This document shows positions 1 through 8,551 of a stretch of DNA of 64,000 nucleotides, one piece after another. Numbering within the stretch: the stretch's first letter is position 1; every line of letters begins with the position of its first letter. Source of the DNA: JAFGPL01 sp963781805 (GTDB taxonomy: Bacteria; Bacteroidota; Bacteroidia; Bacteroidales; UBA10428); assembly GCA_963781805.1 (NCBI GenBank), contig CAWAHF010000004.1, forward strand, positions 3,658,001-3,722,000, in the 5' to 3' direction. The notes under the pieces are model-generated. The model was not told where the DNA came from. It saw only the letters and a program-made list of their open reading frames with translations, and did no database searches. Made by a program: the position numbers and the translations under genes.

Positions 1-2
1 TC

Positions 3-215
3 GGTACAAATCTTAGTAAGGTACCTCAGGGATGTTACATTGAAATAAATAACAGATATGTATATCGTTATGATTGGAGAAATTATTTTTCAGACTTTAA
101 AACTAAATTCAGTTTTGTTCTAAGTTCGGATGCACATCAGCCTAACTGGCTGAATCAAAATATTTCACGATTTGTTGCATATGAATTGGGGATAGAAGAA
201 ACCATAATTTTTTGA
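3..215 (+). CDS. C-terminal fragment of an unidentified protein, possibly PHP-type phosphoesterase
   Basis: An open frame enters from the left edge and stops at TGA 213-215, giving the last 70 residues of a protein whose start lies outside the window. The only recognisable element is an S-S-D-A-H segment near residue 45 of the fragment. It resembles the late Ser-Asp-Ala-His metal-binding motif of PHP-domain phosphoesterases such as histidinol phosphatase. That assignment is weak because the remainder is not diagnostic. The gene converges with dnaG, leaving a 42-bp gap. Confidence 0.5.
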   Translation, partial: GTNLSKVPQGCYIEINNRYVYRYDWRNYFSDFKTKFSFVLSSDAHQPNWLNQNISRFVAYELGIEETIIF

Positions 216-257
216 TTTTTAGTCTAAGGGACAACAGAATTTTTCGGAAACAATATT

Positions 258-2201
258 TTAAAGTATAATTCTGTCGCCAAGATTTTTAGACAGATTTCGT
301 TTTAATTCGTTTAAAATAATATATCGTTGTTGCAGAAGCATTATATTGTCGGGATCATTTGATTCCTGAGCCGTTTTTAATTGCTTTTGCGTTTCTTTAA
401 TCAGGGCAAGTACTTTCTGATTTTTAAAGGCATTTATGGTTTCAGGAACTATTTCCTTCAGTTTCATATCTTCGGTTTCAATCAAATTTTCATGCTTTTT
501 CCAAATCTTGCTTAACTGGTGGGTAGAAGTTAATAAATCAACACATACATTGGCAATGGTATTGTCCGGATGAAAGAGGAAGTATTTCTCTTCAATTTTA
601 CCATCGTTCGTAATCATATTTTTTAATTCGACATAAATAGTCTTCAACAGATTGTCTTTAAATTCCAAATCATCACCATCAATCTCATTAATAATATATT
701 TTGCAACCGGGACCAATTCCTCCTGGTTTTTAGTATTTAATACGTTTATAACTTGCTGATTACCGTACATGAGAAGTAAACGTATAATATCTCTTTCGAT
801 ATACGGCGGATCCGGAACAGAGCTGGGTTTAAGAGCAGATTTTTCATCATCACCGGTATAAACCGGATAAGATAAATCCGTTTTATAACGTTGCTCAGCA
901 AATTTCCTTCGGATTTTCCTTATTTCCGAGTACAAGATTCTCTCGTCAACATCAAGAATTTTACCGCATTCCCTTATATAGACCGTTCGTGTAATTCCAT
1001 CGGGAATCATTGCAATGGAATGAACCACATCATTGATCAACGTTGCCCGTTTTACAGGATCAGACTGAGCATCTTTGATAAGAAGACGAGTTTTGAACGT
1101 AATGAAATCATTTTCACTTTTCTTGATAAAGTCCTGAAATTCGTTAGCAGTTCTTTTCTTTGAGAAAGAATCGGGATCTTCTCCTTCGGGAAATAAAACA
1201 ACTTTCACATTCAGTCCTTCTTCAAGAATCAGGTCGATTCCTCTTAGGGATGCTTTAATTCCTGCTTCATCGCCATCATAGAGTACAGTTACATTTTTAG
1301 TAAACCGTTTTATAAGTCTGATTTGTTCCACGGTTAATGAGGTACCCGAAGAAGCTGCCACATTTTCAACACCTGCCTGATGCATGGATAATACATCCGT
1401 ATACCCTTCAACAAGAAAGCATTTATCAGTTTTGATAATGGATTGTCTTGCAAAATAAATACCATACAGTATATTGCTTTTGTGATAGATTTCAGATTCC
1501 GGTGAATTAAGGTATTTTGCAGTTTTATCGTCACTCCTTAAAATTCTTCCTCCAAAACCCAATATCTGGCCTGATAATCCATGTATCGGAAACATAACTC
1601 TTCCGTGAAACCGGTCGAAATTGTAATCCTCCTTTTGAATAGAAAGACCGGTTTTCGTAAGATATTCCAATTTAAATCCCTGGTGCAATGCGGTCTTCGT
1701 AAATGAATCTTTTTGCTCACGGGAATATCCTAACTGGAATTTTTCAATGAAATTATCCCTGAATCCCCGTTCATGAAAATATGCAAGTCCGATAGCACGC
1801 CCCTCATCTGTTGAAGTCAGATTTTGAGTAAAATATTTCTGGGCAAATGTATTAACAGCCAGCATGCTTTCTCTATCGTCTTTTTGCTGACGTTCTTCAT
1901 CCGTATCTTCTTTTTCAAAAATTTCGATATTATATTTTCCGGCTAGAAATTTTAAAGCTTCAGGATAGGACAATTTTTCATGTTCCATTAAAAAGGTTAC
2001 CGCATTTCCGCCAATGCCGGAGCTAAAACATTTGAAAATACCTTTAGAAGGACTTACAAAAAAGGAGGGGGTTTTTTCGTTCGTGAACGGACTCAATCCC
2101 TTATAATTCTGACCTGAACGTTTCAAATTCACAAATTCACCAATAACCTCAACAATATCAGTTACAGAAAAAATCTTGTCTATTGTTGCATGATCAATCA
2201 T
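258..2201 (-). CDS. dnaG: DNA primase DnaG with degenerate zinc ribbon
   Basis: Replicative primase that synthesises RNA primers at the fork together with the DnaB helicase. The start at 2201 gives the family N-terminus MIDHATIDKIF; an upstream in-frame start at 2228 adds nine residues with no counterpart. The order is N-terminal zinc-ribbon-like domain (about residues 1-95), catalytic core with Toprim (VEGYTDVLSMHQAG and the YDGDEAGIKA acidic motif), and a C-terminal helicase-interaction region. About 647 residues is a normal length. The zinc ribbon is odd: the usual Cys-x2-His...Cys-x2-Cys positions read Ser37, Thr40, Cys58, Ser61, with exactly conserved spacing. The Toprim acidic residues are intact, so the protein is probably an active primase that cannot bind structural zinc in the usual way. 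From memory, flavobacterial DnaGs also lack these ligands, so this may be a lineage trait. Confidence 0.96.
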   Translation of the reverse strand: MIDHATIDKIFSVTDIVEVIGEFVNLKRSGQNYKGLSPFTNEKTPSFFVSPSKGIFKCFSSGIGGNAVTFLMEHEKLSYPEALKFLAGKYNIEIFEKEDTDEERQQKDDRESMLAVNTFAQKYFTQNLTSTDEGRAIGLAYFHERGFRDNFIEKFQLGYSREQKDSFTKTALHQGFKLEYLTKTGLSIQKEDYNFDRFHGRVMFPIHGLSGQILGFGGRILRSDDKTAKYLNSPESEIYHKSNILYGIYFARQSIIKTDKCFLVEGYTDVLSMHQAGVENVAASSGTSLTVEQIRLIKRFTKNVTVLYDGDEAGIKASLRGIDLILEEGLNVKVVLFPEGEDPDSFSKKRTANEFQDFIKKSENDFITFKTRLLIKDAQSDPVKRATLINDVVHSIAMIPDGITRTVYIRECGKILDVDERILYSEIRKIRRKFAEQRYKTDLSYPVYTGDDEKSALKPSSVPDPPYIERDIIRLLLMYGNQQVINVLNTKNQEELVPVAKYIINEIDGDDLEFKDNLLKTIYVELKNMITNDGKIEEKYFLFHPDNTIANVCVDLLTSTHQLSKIWKKHENLIETEDMKLKEIVPETINAFKNQKVLALIKETQKQLKTAQESNDPDNIMLLQQRYIILNELKRNLSKNLGDRIIL

Positions 2202-2457
2202 AGGGAGTGCTATTTCTATGGATAACAAAATTGCGCAAAATATGCAGGATGTATGCCATTTTTACGAAATAAGTTTAACAAAATTTGAAATATAATAGGT
2301 TAATAAATACTCTTATTTATGCAACTATTTATAAGTAAAACTGTTTGAAAATAGAATAAACAAAGTTTTGTGATATTTTGGTTAAAATATTCCTGATTCA
2401 TTTTTCGGAATTAAATTTGTACCAAAATCAAATTCATATAACTAAATTGTTTTGAAT

Positions 2458-3498
2458 ATGAAAAGCATGATGCTTGCAGGCATAAGGCAAATGGAACTAT
2501 TGGATACCAATATGCCCGAAATTAAAGGTGATTTCGATGTTCTCATCAGGATGCAATCTGTCGGAGTGTGCGGTTCAGATGTACATTATTACACCCAAGG
2601 CAGAATCGGAAGCCAGATTGTCGAATACCCTTTTGCAGTAGGTCATGAAGGAGCAGGAGTAGTTGAAAAAGTGGGGAGTAAAGTTACCAACGTCAGGAAG
2701 GGCGACAGAATTGCCATAGAACCCGCAATGCCTTGTTTTGAGTGTGATCAATGTAAAGCAGGCAGGCATAATACGTGCAGGAAGTTAAAATTTCTTGGTT
2801 GTCCCGGCCAGGCAGCCGGGTGTCTTTCTGAATTTATTGTTATGCCTGAAACCAGTTGTATACCTGTTAAAGATAATGTAACATTTCATGAAGCCTCAAT
2901 TTCAGAACCACTTGCAATTGGCCTTTATGCTGTGAAACAGGTCGGAGAAATCGCAGGCGCCCAGACAGGAATTTTAGGTTTCGGACCCATTGGAATGAGT
3001 GTACTTTTATGTGCAAGAGCGTTAAATGCAGGTGACATAATGGTTACCGATAAAATAGATTCAAGATTAAAAATTGCACAATCATCAGGGGCATTCCTGA
3101 CATGTAATGCAGCAAATGAAGTTGTTGTTGACAAAATATTAACCAAAAATCCGGGCGGACTTGATGTGGTATTTGAATGTTGCGGACAACAGGATGCAAT
3201 TGAAAATGCACTGGATATTGTAAAACCGGGTGGCAAAATTTTAATTATTGGTATTCCCGAATTCGATTCCTGGAGTTTGACAGCAGATAAAATGCGACGA
3301 AAAGAGGTTACCATAATCAATGTCAGAAGACAAAATCATTGTACCGAAGAAGCAATTGATATGATTACCAACAAAAAGGTGGATGTATCGGGAATGCCAA
3401 CACATACGTTTAAATTTGCAGATACTCCCAAAGCCTTTGAACTGGTTGCAGATTACAAAGATGGAGTGATGAAAGCCATAATTGATTTTGACAACTAA
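2458..3498 (+). CDS. Zinc-dependent medium-chain alcohol/polyol dehydrogenase
   Basis: MDR-superfamily NAD(P)-dependent dehydrogenase, closest in pattern to sorbitol/xylitol or threonine dehydrogenases, which oxidise a polyol hydroxyl to a ketone. Visible motifs are the catalytic zinc site (GVCGSD and GHEGAG), the structural zinc lobe with four cysteines (CFECDQC...C), and the Rossmann motif GFGPIGM followed by an acidic residue at the end of strand 2 (VTDK), which favours NAD over NADP. About 346 residues is typical. ATG 2458 is preferred; a TTG two codons upstream is possible. A TAAATTTG element at 2412-2419 could be the promoter -7 box, but I see no well-spaced -33 box. The substrate cannot be read from sequence; neighbours give no pathway. 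Confidence 0.88.
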   Translation: MKSMMLAGIRQMELLDTNMPEIKGDFDVLIRMQSVGVCGSDVHYYTQGRIGSQIVEYPFAVGHEGAGVVEKVGSKVTNVRKGDRIAIEPAMPCFECDQCKAGRHNTCRKLKFLGCPGQAAGCLSEFIVMPETSCIPVKDNVTFHEASISEPLAIGLYAVKQVGEIAGAQTGILGFGPIGMSVLLCARALNAGDIMVTDKIDSRLKIAQSSGAFLTCNAANEVVVDKILTKNPGGLDVVFECCGQQDAIENALDIVKPGGKILIIGIPEFDSWSLTADKMRRKEVTIINVRRQNHCTEEAIDMITNKKVDVSGMPTHTFKFADTPKAFELVADYKDGVMKAIIDFDN

Positions 3499-3549
3499 TT
3501 TAAGTAACTTTTCGTAAGAAATTTTCGTTTTATCAATCAGATTAATTAA

Positions 3550-4470
3550 ATGATACTAAAGATGTTCTGGGAATATATAAAAATAAATCATCGAAAACTT
3601 ATCCTGATTTTGATATCTCTTAACTTAATAATTTTACCCGGATTTACCCAATGGTCGTCTGATACAGTTTATTTTAATAAGGACTGGAAACAGTCGAAAC
3701 GAGAAAATGCTAGCTATTATCGACTGCTGAATATTGATACTGCAAGGATTTTATATAATGTAAAAGATTATTTTTTAACAGGACAGTTACAAATGGAAGG
3801 TGCCTATCGATCGATCAATCCCGATGTAGAAGTTGGAGATTTCAGCTATTGGTATACTAATGGTGAAAAACATATAGAGTGTCATTTTGATCATGGAATA
3901 TTGGATGGTCCATATCAGGAGTGGTTTGAAAATGGCAATCTTAAATCTGAGAAAATTTATTGTCAGGGAGTAATCAACGGATTGGAAAAAGAGTGGAATG
4001 ATGACGGACATCTTATTAAAAGTATTCAATATAAAGATGGAGTAAAACAGGGGAATTTTATTACATACTATCCAAATGGTCAACCCATTCGAAAAGATAA
4101 ATATGTAAACGGCATGCTGAAAAAAGGAAAATGTTACACCCATCAGGGAAAGGATACTACCTATTTTGAATATTTTGTAATGCCTAAGTTTAAAGGAGGC
4201 CTGGAAGGGTTTAAAAAATATATTTTAGACAAACTCAACTATCCCGATTCCGCTAAACAAAGTAGTGAAGAAGGAAAGGTTTTTGTGAGATTTACAATTG
4301 ATACAGACGGGAATGTAGGCAGAGTAAAGTTGGTAAAAGAGGATAAAGAATATTTTAATCAGGAGGCATTGAGAGTCGTAAACACATCTCCCCAATGGAT
4401 TCCGGGAAAAAGAGACGGAAAAGTTGTAGATGTATCTATTACACTACCGATAATTTTCAAACTAAAATAA
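3550..4470 (+). CDS. YwqK/MORN-like repeat protein with TonB C-terminal domain
   Basis: 306 residues. An N-terminal hydrophobic segment (about residues 15-33) looks like a signal peptide or anchor. Residues about 75-200 carry repeated G-x-Y/W-x-x-W/Y-[Y/F]-x-N-G units of the YwqK antitoxin-component/MORN type (for example YWYTNGEKH, EWFENGNLK, TYYPNGQPI). Residues about 210-306 form a TonB_C domain: YPDSAKQSSEEGKVFVRFTID, DGNV, and a terminal P-x-W-x-P-G-K-R-DG-K-x-V pattern. TonB C-terminal domains normally contact TonB boxes of outer-membrane receptors, but no proline-rich periplasm-spanning linker is seen. A role in energising a receptor is therefore uncertain. It stands alone, 51 bp after the dehydrogenase. 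Confidence 0.8.
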   Translation: MILKMFWEYIKINHRKLILILISLNLIILPGFTQWSSDTVYFNKDWKQSKRENASYYRLLNIDTARILYNVKDYFLTGQLQMEGAYRSINPDVEVGDFSYWYTNGEKHIECHFDHGILDGPYQEWFENGNLKSEKIYCQGVINGLEKEWNDDGHLIKSIQYKDGVKQGNFITYYPNGQPIRKDKYVNGMLKKGKCYTHQGKDTTYFEYFVMPKFKGGLEGFKKYILDKLNYPDSAKQSSEEGKVFVRFTIDTDGNVGRVKLVKEDKEYFNQEALRVVNTSPQWIPGKRDGKVVDVSITLPIIFKLK

Positions 4471-4819
4471 TCCCAAAAGAATTTAATTTATCTTTTTTTG
4501 GGAATATTCCATTAATTAAATGATAATTAGATTTTTAAATTAGATTCAGACTCTAATTCAAAAAATTTTTCTTCGATATTTGACGTATACAAATTCAAAT
4601 CATATTTATTTGTAACTATAAGTAAATGTGTTTTATGTATAATTTTTGGAGCAATACGCAAAAATTTGATTTTGATTATATCATTAAAATATTATTAAAT
4701 TTGCAGCTGAAACTAACTAAAATGTTGGTGCAAATCTTTGAAAACATAAAACCCACCCGTTATAAAATAATTTTCTATCAATATTTTACATATAAAAATT
4801 TGAACTAATTATATCTTTC
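4471..4819. other. AT-rich intergenic region, no gene seen
   Basis: A 349-bp gap between the TonB_C-type gene and the carboxylase operon. A TCCCAAAA / TTTTGGGA inverted repeat (4471-4478 and 4496-4503) immediately after the upstream stop might act as a weak terminator, although no uridine tract follows it. The only other supported element is the candidate promoter at 4671-4703. A 60-codon open frame at 4626-4808 has no recognisable features and I do not call it. Confidence 0.5.
4671..4703 (+). promoter_or_regulatory. Candidate Bacteroidota-type promoter of the carboxylase operon
   Basis: TTTG at 4671-4674 and TAAATTTG at 4696-4703, spacer 21 bp, match the primary-sigma consensus of Bacteroidota (-33 TTTG, -7 TAnnTTTG). 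It would give a leader of about 110 nt before the ATG at 4820. Confidence 0.55.
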
Positions 4820-6376
4820 ATGGACGTAAACGGAAAACTGTTTAAAAAATTCCTTGATAGGCAAGGGGCTTATGAAAAGCAACAAGGGGATAATGCTGCA
4901 GAAAAGCAGCACTCAAAAGGAAAATTAACTGCCCGCGAAAGAATAGAATTATTATTTGATATCAACACTTTTGAGGAGATTGATGCTTATTCAATGGCTG
5001 CGCCTTCGGGAGGTGAATTTGGCAGAATTATTACGGCCTATGGTGATGGTGTCATCATTGGGCATGGAAGAATAAACGGCAGACTAGCTTTTGTTTATGC
5101 ACAGGATTTTGCGGTCATGGGAGGATCCTTAGGTACAGTGCATGCAGCCAAAATTACCAAAATACAGGATATGGCTCTGAAAATGGGAGCTCCTATGATT
5201 GGACTTATTGATTCGGGAGGTGCCCGTATTCAGGAAGGTGTCTCCAGCTTAGCCGGTTATGCAGCCATTTTTAACAGAAATGTAAGATCTTCGGGTGTTA
5301 TTCCCCAGATATCTGTAATTATGGGCCCTGCTGCAGGTGGAGCAGTGTATTCCCCTTCCATCACAGATTTTGTATTTATGACGAATAAGACGAGCTATAT
5401 GTTTGTAACAGGTCCCAATGTTGTTAAAGAGGTTTTGAATGAAGACGTTTCCTTTGATGAGCTGGGTGGAGCCTTGATTCATATGAAAAAAAGCGGAATT
5501 GCTCATTTTGTTCATGAAGATGAGGAAAATACCATCAGAGGTTTGCAGAAATTGCTTTCATACCTGCCATCGAACAACCTTGAAAATCCCCCTGTTGTTG
5601 ACTGGTGTGATACTGAAGAAAGAATTGAAGAAAGGTTACGTGAAATAGTTCCGGACGATCCAAATAAACCATATGATATCAAGGAGGTAATTAATCTAAT
5701 CGTGGATAAGGGAACTTTTTATGAAGTTTCTGAAGGTTTTGCGATGAATATTGTGGTTGGCTTTGCACGATTGAAAGGTAAAACCATTAGTATTATCGCG
5801 AATCAGCCGAAAGTACTGGCAGGTACCCTCGACATCAATTCATCCACCAAAGCGGCAAGATTTATAAGATTTTGTGATTCTTTCAATATACCGATTCTTA
5901 CCCTGGAAGATGTCCCGGGATTTTTACCGGGAGTAGATCAGGAGCATAATGGAATTATCAGACACGGAGCAAAATTATTATATGCCTACGCAGATGCCAC
6001 TGTGCCCAAGATTACGGTTATTTTAAGGAAATCATATGGAGGTGCATACTGTGTGATGAACAGTAAAAACCTGGGGGGAGATTTTAACTTTGCCTGGCCA
6101 ACTGCTGAAATTGCAGTTATGGGACCGGAAGGAGCTGTATCAATACTTTACAGAAGAGAGTTGCTTGAGTCAGAGGATCCCTCGAAATTAAAAAAGGAAC
6201 TTGCAACTAAATATCGTGATGAAATCGCAAACCCTTATGTTGCAGATGAGAAAGGATATATCGATGAAGTGATCGATCCGGCTTTAACCCGTAAAAAGCT
6301 TATTGCGGCCTTTGATGCCCTCGAAAACAAACATGTTGGTGTTCCATCAAGAAAACATGGGAATATTCCATTATGA
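4820..6376 (+). CDS. Acyl-CoA (propionyl-CoA) carboxylase, carboxyltransferase subunit
   Basis: Carboxyltransferase (beta) subunit of a biotin-dependent acyl-CoA carboxylase. It moves CO2 between carboxybiotin and an acyl-CoA, most likely propionyl-CoA/methylmalonyl-CoA. The 518-residue length and paired crotonase-like halves fit PccB/MmdA. Glycine-rich oxyanion-hole segments are visible in both halves: GGSLGTVHAAK, GARIQEGV and GPAAGGAVYSP in the first, and SYGGAYCVM in the second. The operon continues with a biotin carboxylase and a biotin carrier, so this is a self-contained carboxylase rather than a sodium-pump decarboxylase; no membrane beta subunit is nearby. The product feeds the methylmalonyl-CoA/succinate-propionate route. 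The exact acyl-CoA is inferred from family resemblance. Confidence 0.92.
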   Translation: MDVNGKLFKKFLDRQGAYEKQQGDNAAEKQHSKGKLTARERIELLFDINTFEEIDAYSMAAPSGGEFGRIITAYGDGVIIGHGRINGRLAFVYAQDFAVMGGSLGTVHAAKITKIQDMALKMGAPMIGLIDSGGARIQEGVSSLAGYAAIFNRNVRSSGVIPQISVIMGPAAGGAVYSPSITDFVFMTNKTSYMFVTGPNVVKEVLNEDVSFDELGGALIHMKKSGIAHFVHEDEENTIRGLQKLLSYLPSNNLENPPVVDWCDTEERIEERLREIVPDDPNKPYDIKEVINLIVDKGTFYEVSEGFAMNIVVGFARLKGKTISIIANQPKVLAGTLDINSSTKAARFIRFCDSFNIPILTLEDVPGFLPGVDQEHNGIIRHGAKLLYAYADATVPKITVILRKSYGGAYCVMNSKNLGGDFNFAWPTAEIAVMGPEGAVSILYRRELLESEDPSKLKKELATKYRDEIANPYVADEKGYIDEVIDPALTRKKLIAAFDALENKHVGVPSRKHGNIPL

Positions 6377-6468
6377 TGTATGATACAACAGTTTGAACAT
6401 AATTTAAATTATTAATTCTCATTTCGTAACATAATAAAAAATTTAGTAGTTATATTTAATCTAAAAAT

Positions 6469-7974
6469 ATGAAGATTAAAAGCCTATTAATAGCCAATCG
6501 TGGTGAAATTGCTGTTAGAATTATTGCAACGGCTAAAAGGCTGGGTATTAAGACTTATGGGATTAAGACACAGAAAGAACCAAGCGCTTATTACCTGAAA
6601 TGTCTGGATGAGATCATTGATTTTTCCGATACCATTGAAGAATTACCTGAATTTCTCGACATTGAAAGAATCATTAGTGCTGCAAAGGAATGTTCCGTTG
6701 ATGCCATACATCCGGGTTATGGTTTTCTTGCCGAAAGCCCATATTTTGCCAAGCGATGCGAAGAAGAAAATATTGTATTTGTAGGGCCTTCGGCTTCGGC
6801 CATATATAAAATGGGAAACAAGACCATTGCAAAACAGATTGCAACCAAATACAATGTACCATTGTTACAGGGAAGTCTGGGAAATGTCAAAGATCACAAT
6901 GAAGCTATAGAAATTGCAAATAATATAGGTTATCCGGTTATTTTAAAAGCCGCTGCCGGTGGAGGTGGTCGCGGAATGCGAATTGTTGAAAAGGCTTCTC
7001 AAATGGAAAAAATGTTCAAGATAGCCTCCTCGGAAGCAGAAAAAGCTTTTAACGATGCATCGGTTTTTATTGAAAAATATGTTAGAAATCCGAGACATAT
7101 TGAATTTCAGATTTTTGGTGATAAATTTGGAAACTATATTCACCTGGGTGAACGTGAATGTTCCATTCAGCGCAAGCATCAAAAACTTATTGAAGAATCC
7201 CCATCAATTGCCCTTGATGAAAAACTGAGAAAAGAAATGGGGGATGCTGCTATTCGCATTGCGCAGGCAGTGAATTATTTTAGCGCGGGTACGGTTGAAT
7301 TTTTACTCGATGCTGACAAAGCGTTTTATTTTATGGAGATGAATACGCGTATCCAGGTGGAACATCCTGTCACCGAACTTGTAACGAATACTGACCTGGT
7401 AGAATTGCAAATAAAGATAGCGCAAAATGAAAAGTTACCTATGCAACAAAAAGATGTGGTGCTTAAAGGATGGGCTATTGAATGCAGGATAAATGCAGAA
7501 GATGTTCAGGGAGGATTTTCTCCAAGCATCGGAACGATTCAGAAAATTACTTACCCCCGAAGCAAAAATATTCGTATTGATACGGGTGTGACAGATATGT
7601 CAATTGTCACTCCCTATTATGATTCGATGATTGCCAAGCTAATCGTTTATGGAGAAAACCGTGAAAAGGCACTATTATCGTCAGTAAACGCATTAAAAAA
7701 ATTCTGGATTAAAGGAATTAAAACTACTATACCGTTTTGCATTAAGGTTTTATGTCATAAAAAATTTAAGAAAGGTGATTTCAATACGTCTTTTATTGAA
7801 AAAGAAATGGATACACTATTCTATCAGGATAAAGATGATGAAATGCTCGCCGCATATGTTGCAGCCTTTGATTTTGCTGCTGAACTGGAAAATGACAGAA
7901 CTACATTTGTAAACTTTGAACAGGGAAAAAATATAAGCCCTTGGGTCTTAAATAAACGAATCCGTTCACTTTAA
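6469..7974 (+). CDS. accC: Biotin carboxylase subunit of acyl-CoA carboxylase
   Basis: ATP-grasp biotin carboxylase, 501 residues, that carboxylates the biotin of the carrier protein encoded next, using ATP and bicarbonate. The order is N-terminal pre-ATP-grasp domain (LLIANRGEIAVRII), ATP-grasp with the glycine loop KAAAGGGGRGMRIV, the catalytic segment MEMNTRIQVEHPVTE, and the C-terminal biotin-carboxylase domain. It is slightly longer than AccC proper (about 450), with about 50 extra C-terminal residues as in propionyl-CoA carboxylase alpha subunits lacking their biotin domain. It lies 92 bp after the carboxyltransferase gene and 10 bp before the carrier gene, so co-transcription is likely. 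It may also serve acetyl-CoA carboxylase if no other copy exists, which cannot be judged here. Confidence 0.92.
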   Translation: MKIKSLLIANRGEIAVRIIATAKRLGIKTYGIKTQKEPSAYYLKCLDEIIDFSDTIEELPEFLDIERIISAAKECSVDAIHPGYGFLAESPYFAKRCEEENIVFVGPSASAIYKMGNKTIAKQIATKYNVPLLQGSLGNVKDHNEAIEIANNIGYPVILKAAAGGGGRGMRIVEKASQMEKMFKIASSEAEKAFNDASVFIEKYVRNPRHIEFQIFGDKFGNYIHLGERECSIQRKHQKLIEESPSIALDEKLRKEMGDAAIRIAQAVNYFSAGTVEFLLDADKAFYFMEMNTRIQVEHPVTELVTNTDLVELQIKIAQNEKLPMQQKDVVLKGWAIECRINAEDVQGGFSPSIGTIQKITYPRSKNIRIDTGVTDMSIVTPYYDSMIAKLIVYGENREKALLSSVNALKKFWIKGIKTTIPFCIKVLCHKKFKKGDFNTSFIEKEMDTLFYQDKDDEMLAAYVAAFDFAAELENDRTTFVNFEQGKNISPWVLNKRIRSL

Positions 7975-7984
7975 CTTCTGAAAT

Positions 7985-8518
7985 ATGAAATTATATTCAC
8001 GCAAAAAGAAACCAAACGAATACATTGCGGTAACTCCCAAGGATAAAAAATATAAAATACTGGATCCATTTAGCGAGGAAGTAAGTATCAACGGTAAAGA
8101 AACCGGTATTAAAATTTTTGAAAGTGAAGAAGGATTCACCTACCTGGTTTATAAAAACAAAAAATATCTGGTTGAAATAACTGAAAAAAAACAAAATAAA
8201 TATACAGTAATGATTAATGGTGTCAGCTATTCATTTACTGTTGAATCTCCAATATCTTACCTCCGTAAAAAATATCTCGCAAAACATCAGACTAAAAGTA
8301 AAATTGAGATGATTGTTGCTCCAATGCCTGGTAAAATTGTTGATTTGCTCGTTGAGGAGAATGCGGAAATAAAGGAGGGTGAACCTATCCTAATTCTTGA
8401 AGCAATGAAAATGCAGAACGAAATAAGTTCACATGTTAAAGGCAAGGTCAAAAAAATTCATGTCAAACAAAATGATTCGGTTGCCAAAGATGAATTATTG
8501 ATCGAAATAGAACAATAA
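7985..8518 (+). CDS. Biotin carboxyl carrier protein of acyl-CoA carboxylase
   Basis: A 177-residue protein with a C-terminal biotinyl/lipoyl domain (about 108-177). The motif EAMKMQ places the biotinylated lysine at residue 142, 35 residues from the end as in other carriers. The MPGKI start of the biotinyl domain is intact. The N-terminal 100 residues form a separate mostly beta/charged region that probably docks to the carboxylase subunits, matching the BT-like domain found in propionyl-CoA carboxylases rather than the Pro/Ala linker of AccB. It follows the biotin carboxylase by 10 bp, completing the three-subunit enzyme. Confidence 0.9.
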   Translation: MKLYSRKKKPNEYIAVTPKDKKYKILDPFSEEVSINGKETGIKIFESEEGFTYLVYKNKKYLVEITEKKQNKYTVMINGVSYSFTVESPISYLRKKYLAKHQTKSKIEMIVAPMPGKIVDLLVEENAEIKEGEPILILEAMKMQNEISSHVKGKVKKIHVKQNDSVAKDELLIEIEQ

Positions 8519-8551
8519 AAAACCCTGTCATAACATAATTTTCAACCAACG

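Noticed and set aside
3042..3056. Single TTACCGAT-like copy inside the polyol dehydrogenase gene, considered as a LytTR site
   Set aside because: Only one copy, within coding sequence, no second repeat 21 bp away.
4471..4503. TCCCAAAA / TTTTGGGA as a terminator
   Set aside because: Weak stem and no following T tract; kept only as a note in the intergenic entry.
4626..4808. 60-codon open frame between the TonB_C gene and the carboxylase operon
   Set aside because: AT-rich, overlaps the likely promoter, no ribosome binding site and no recognisable protein features.
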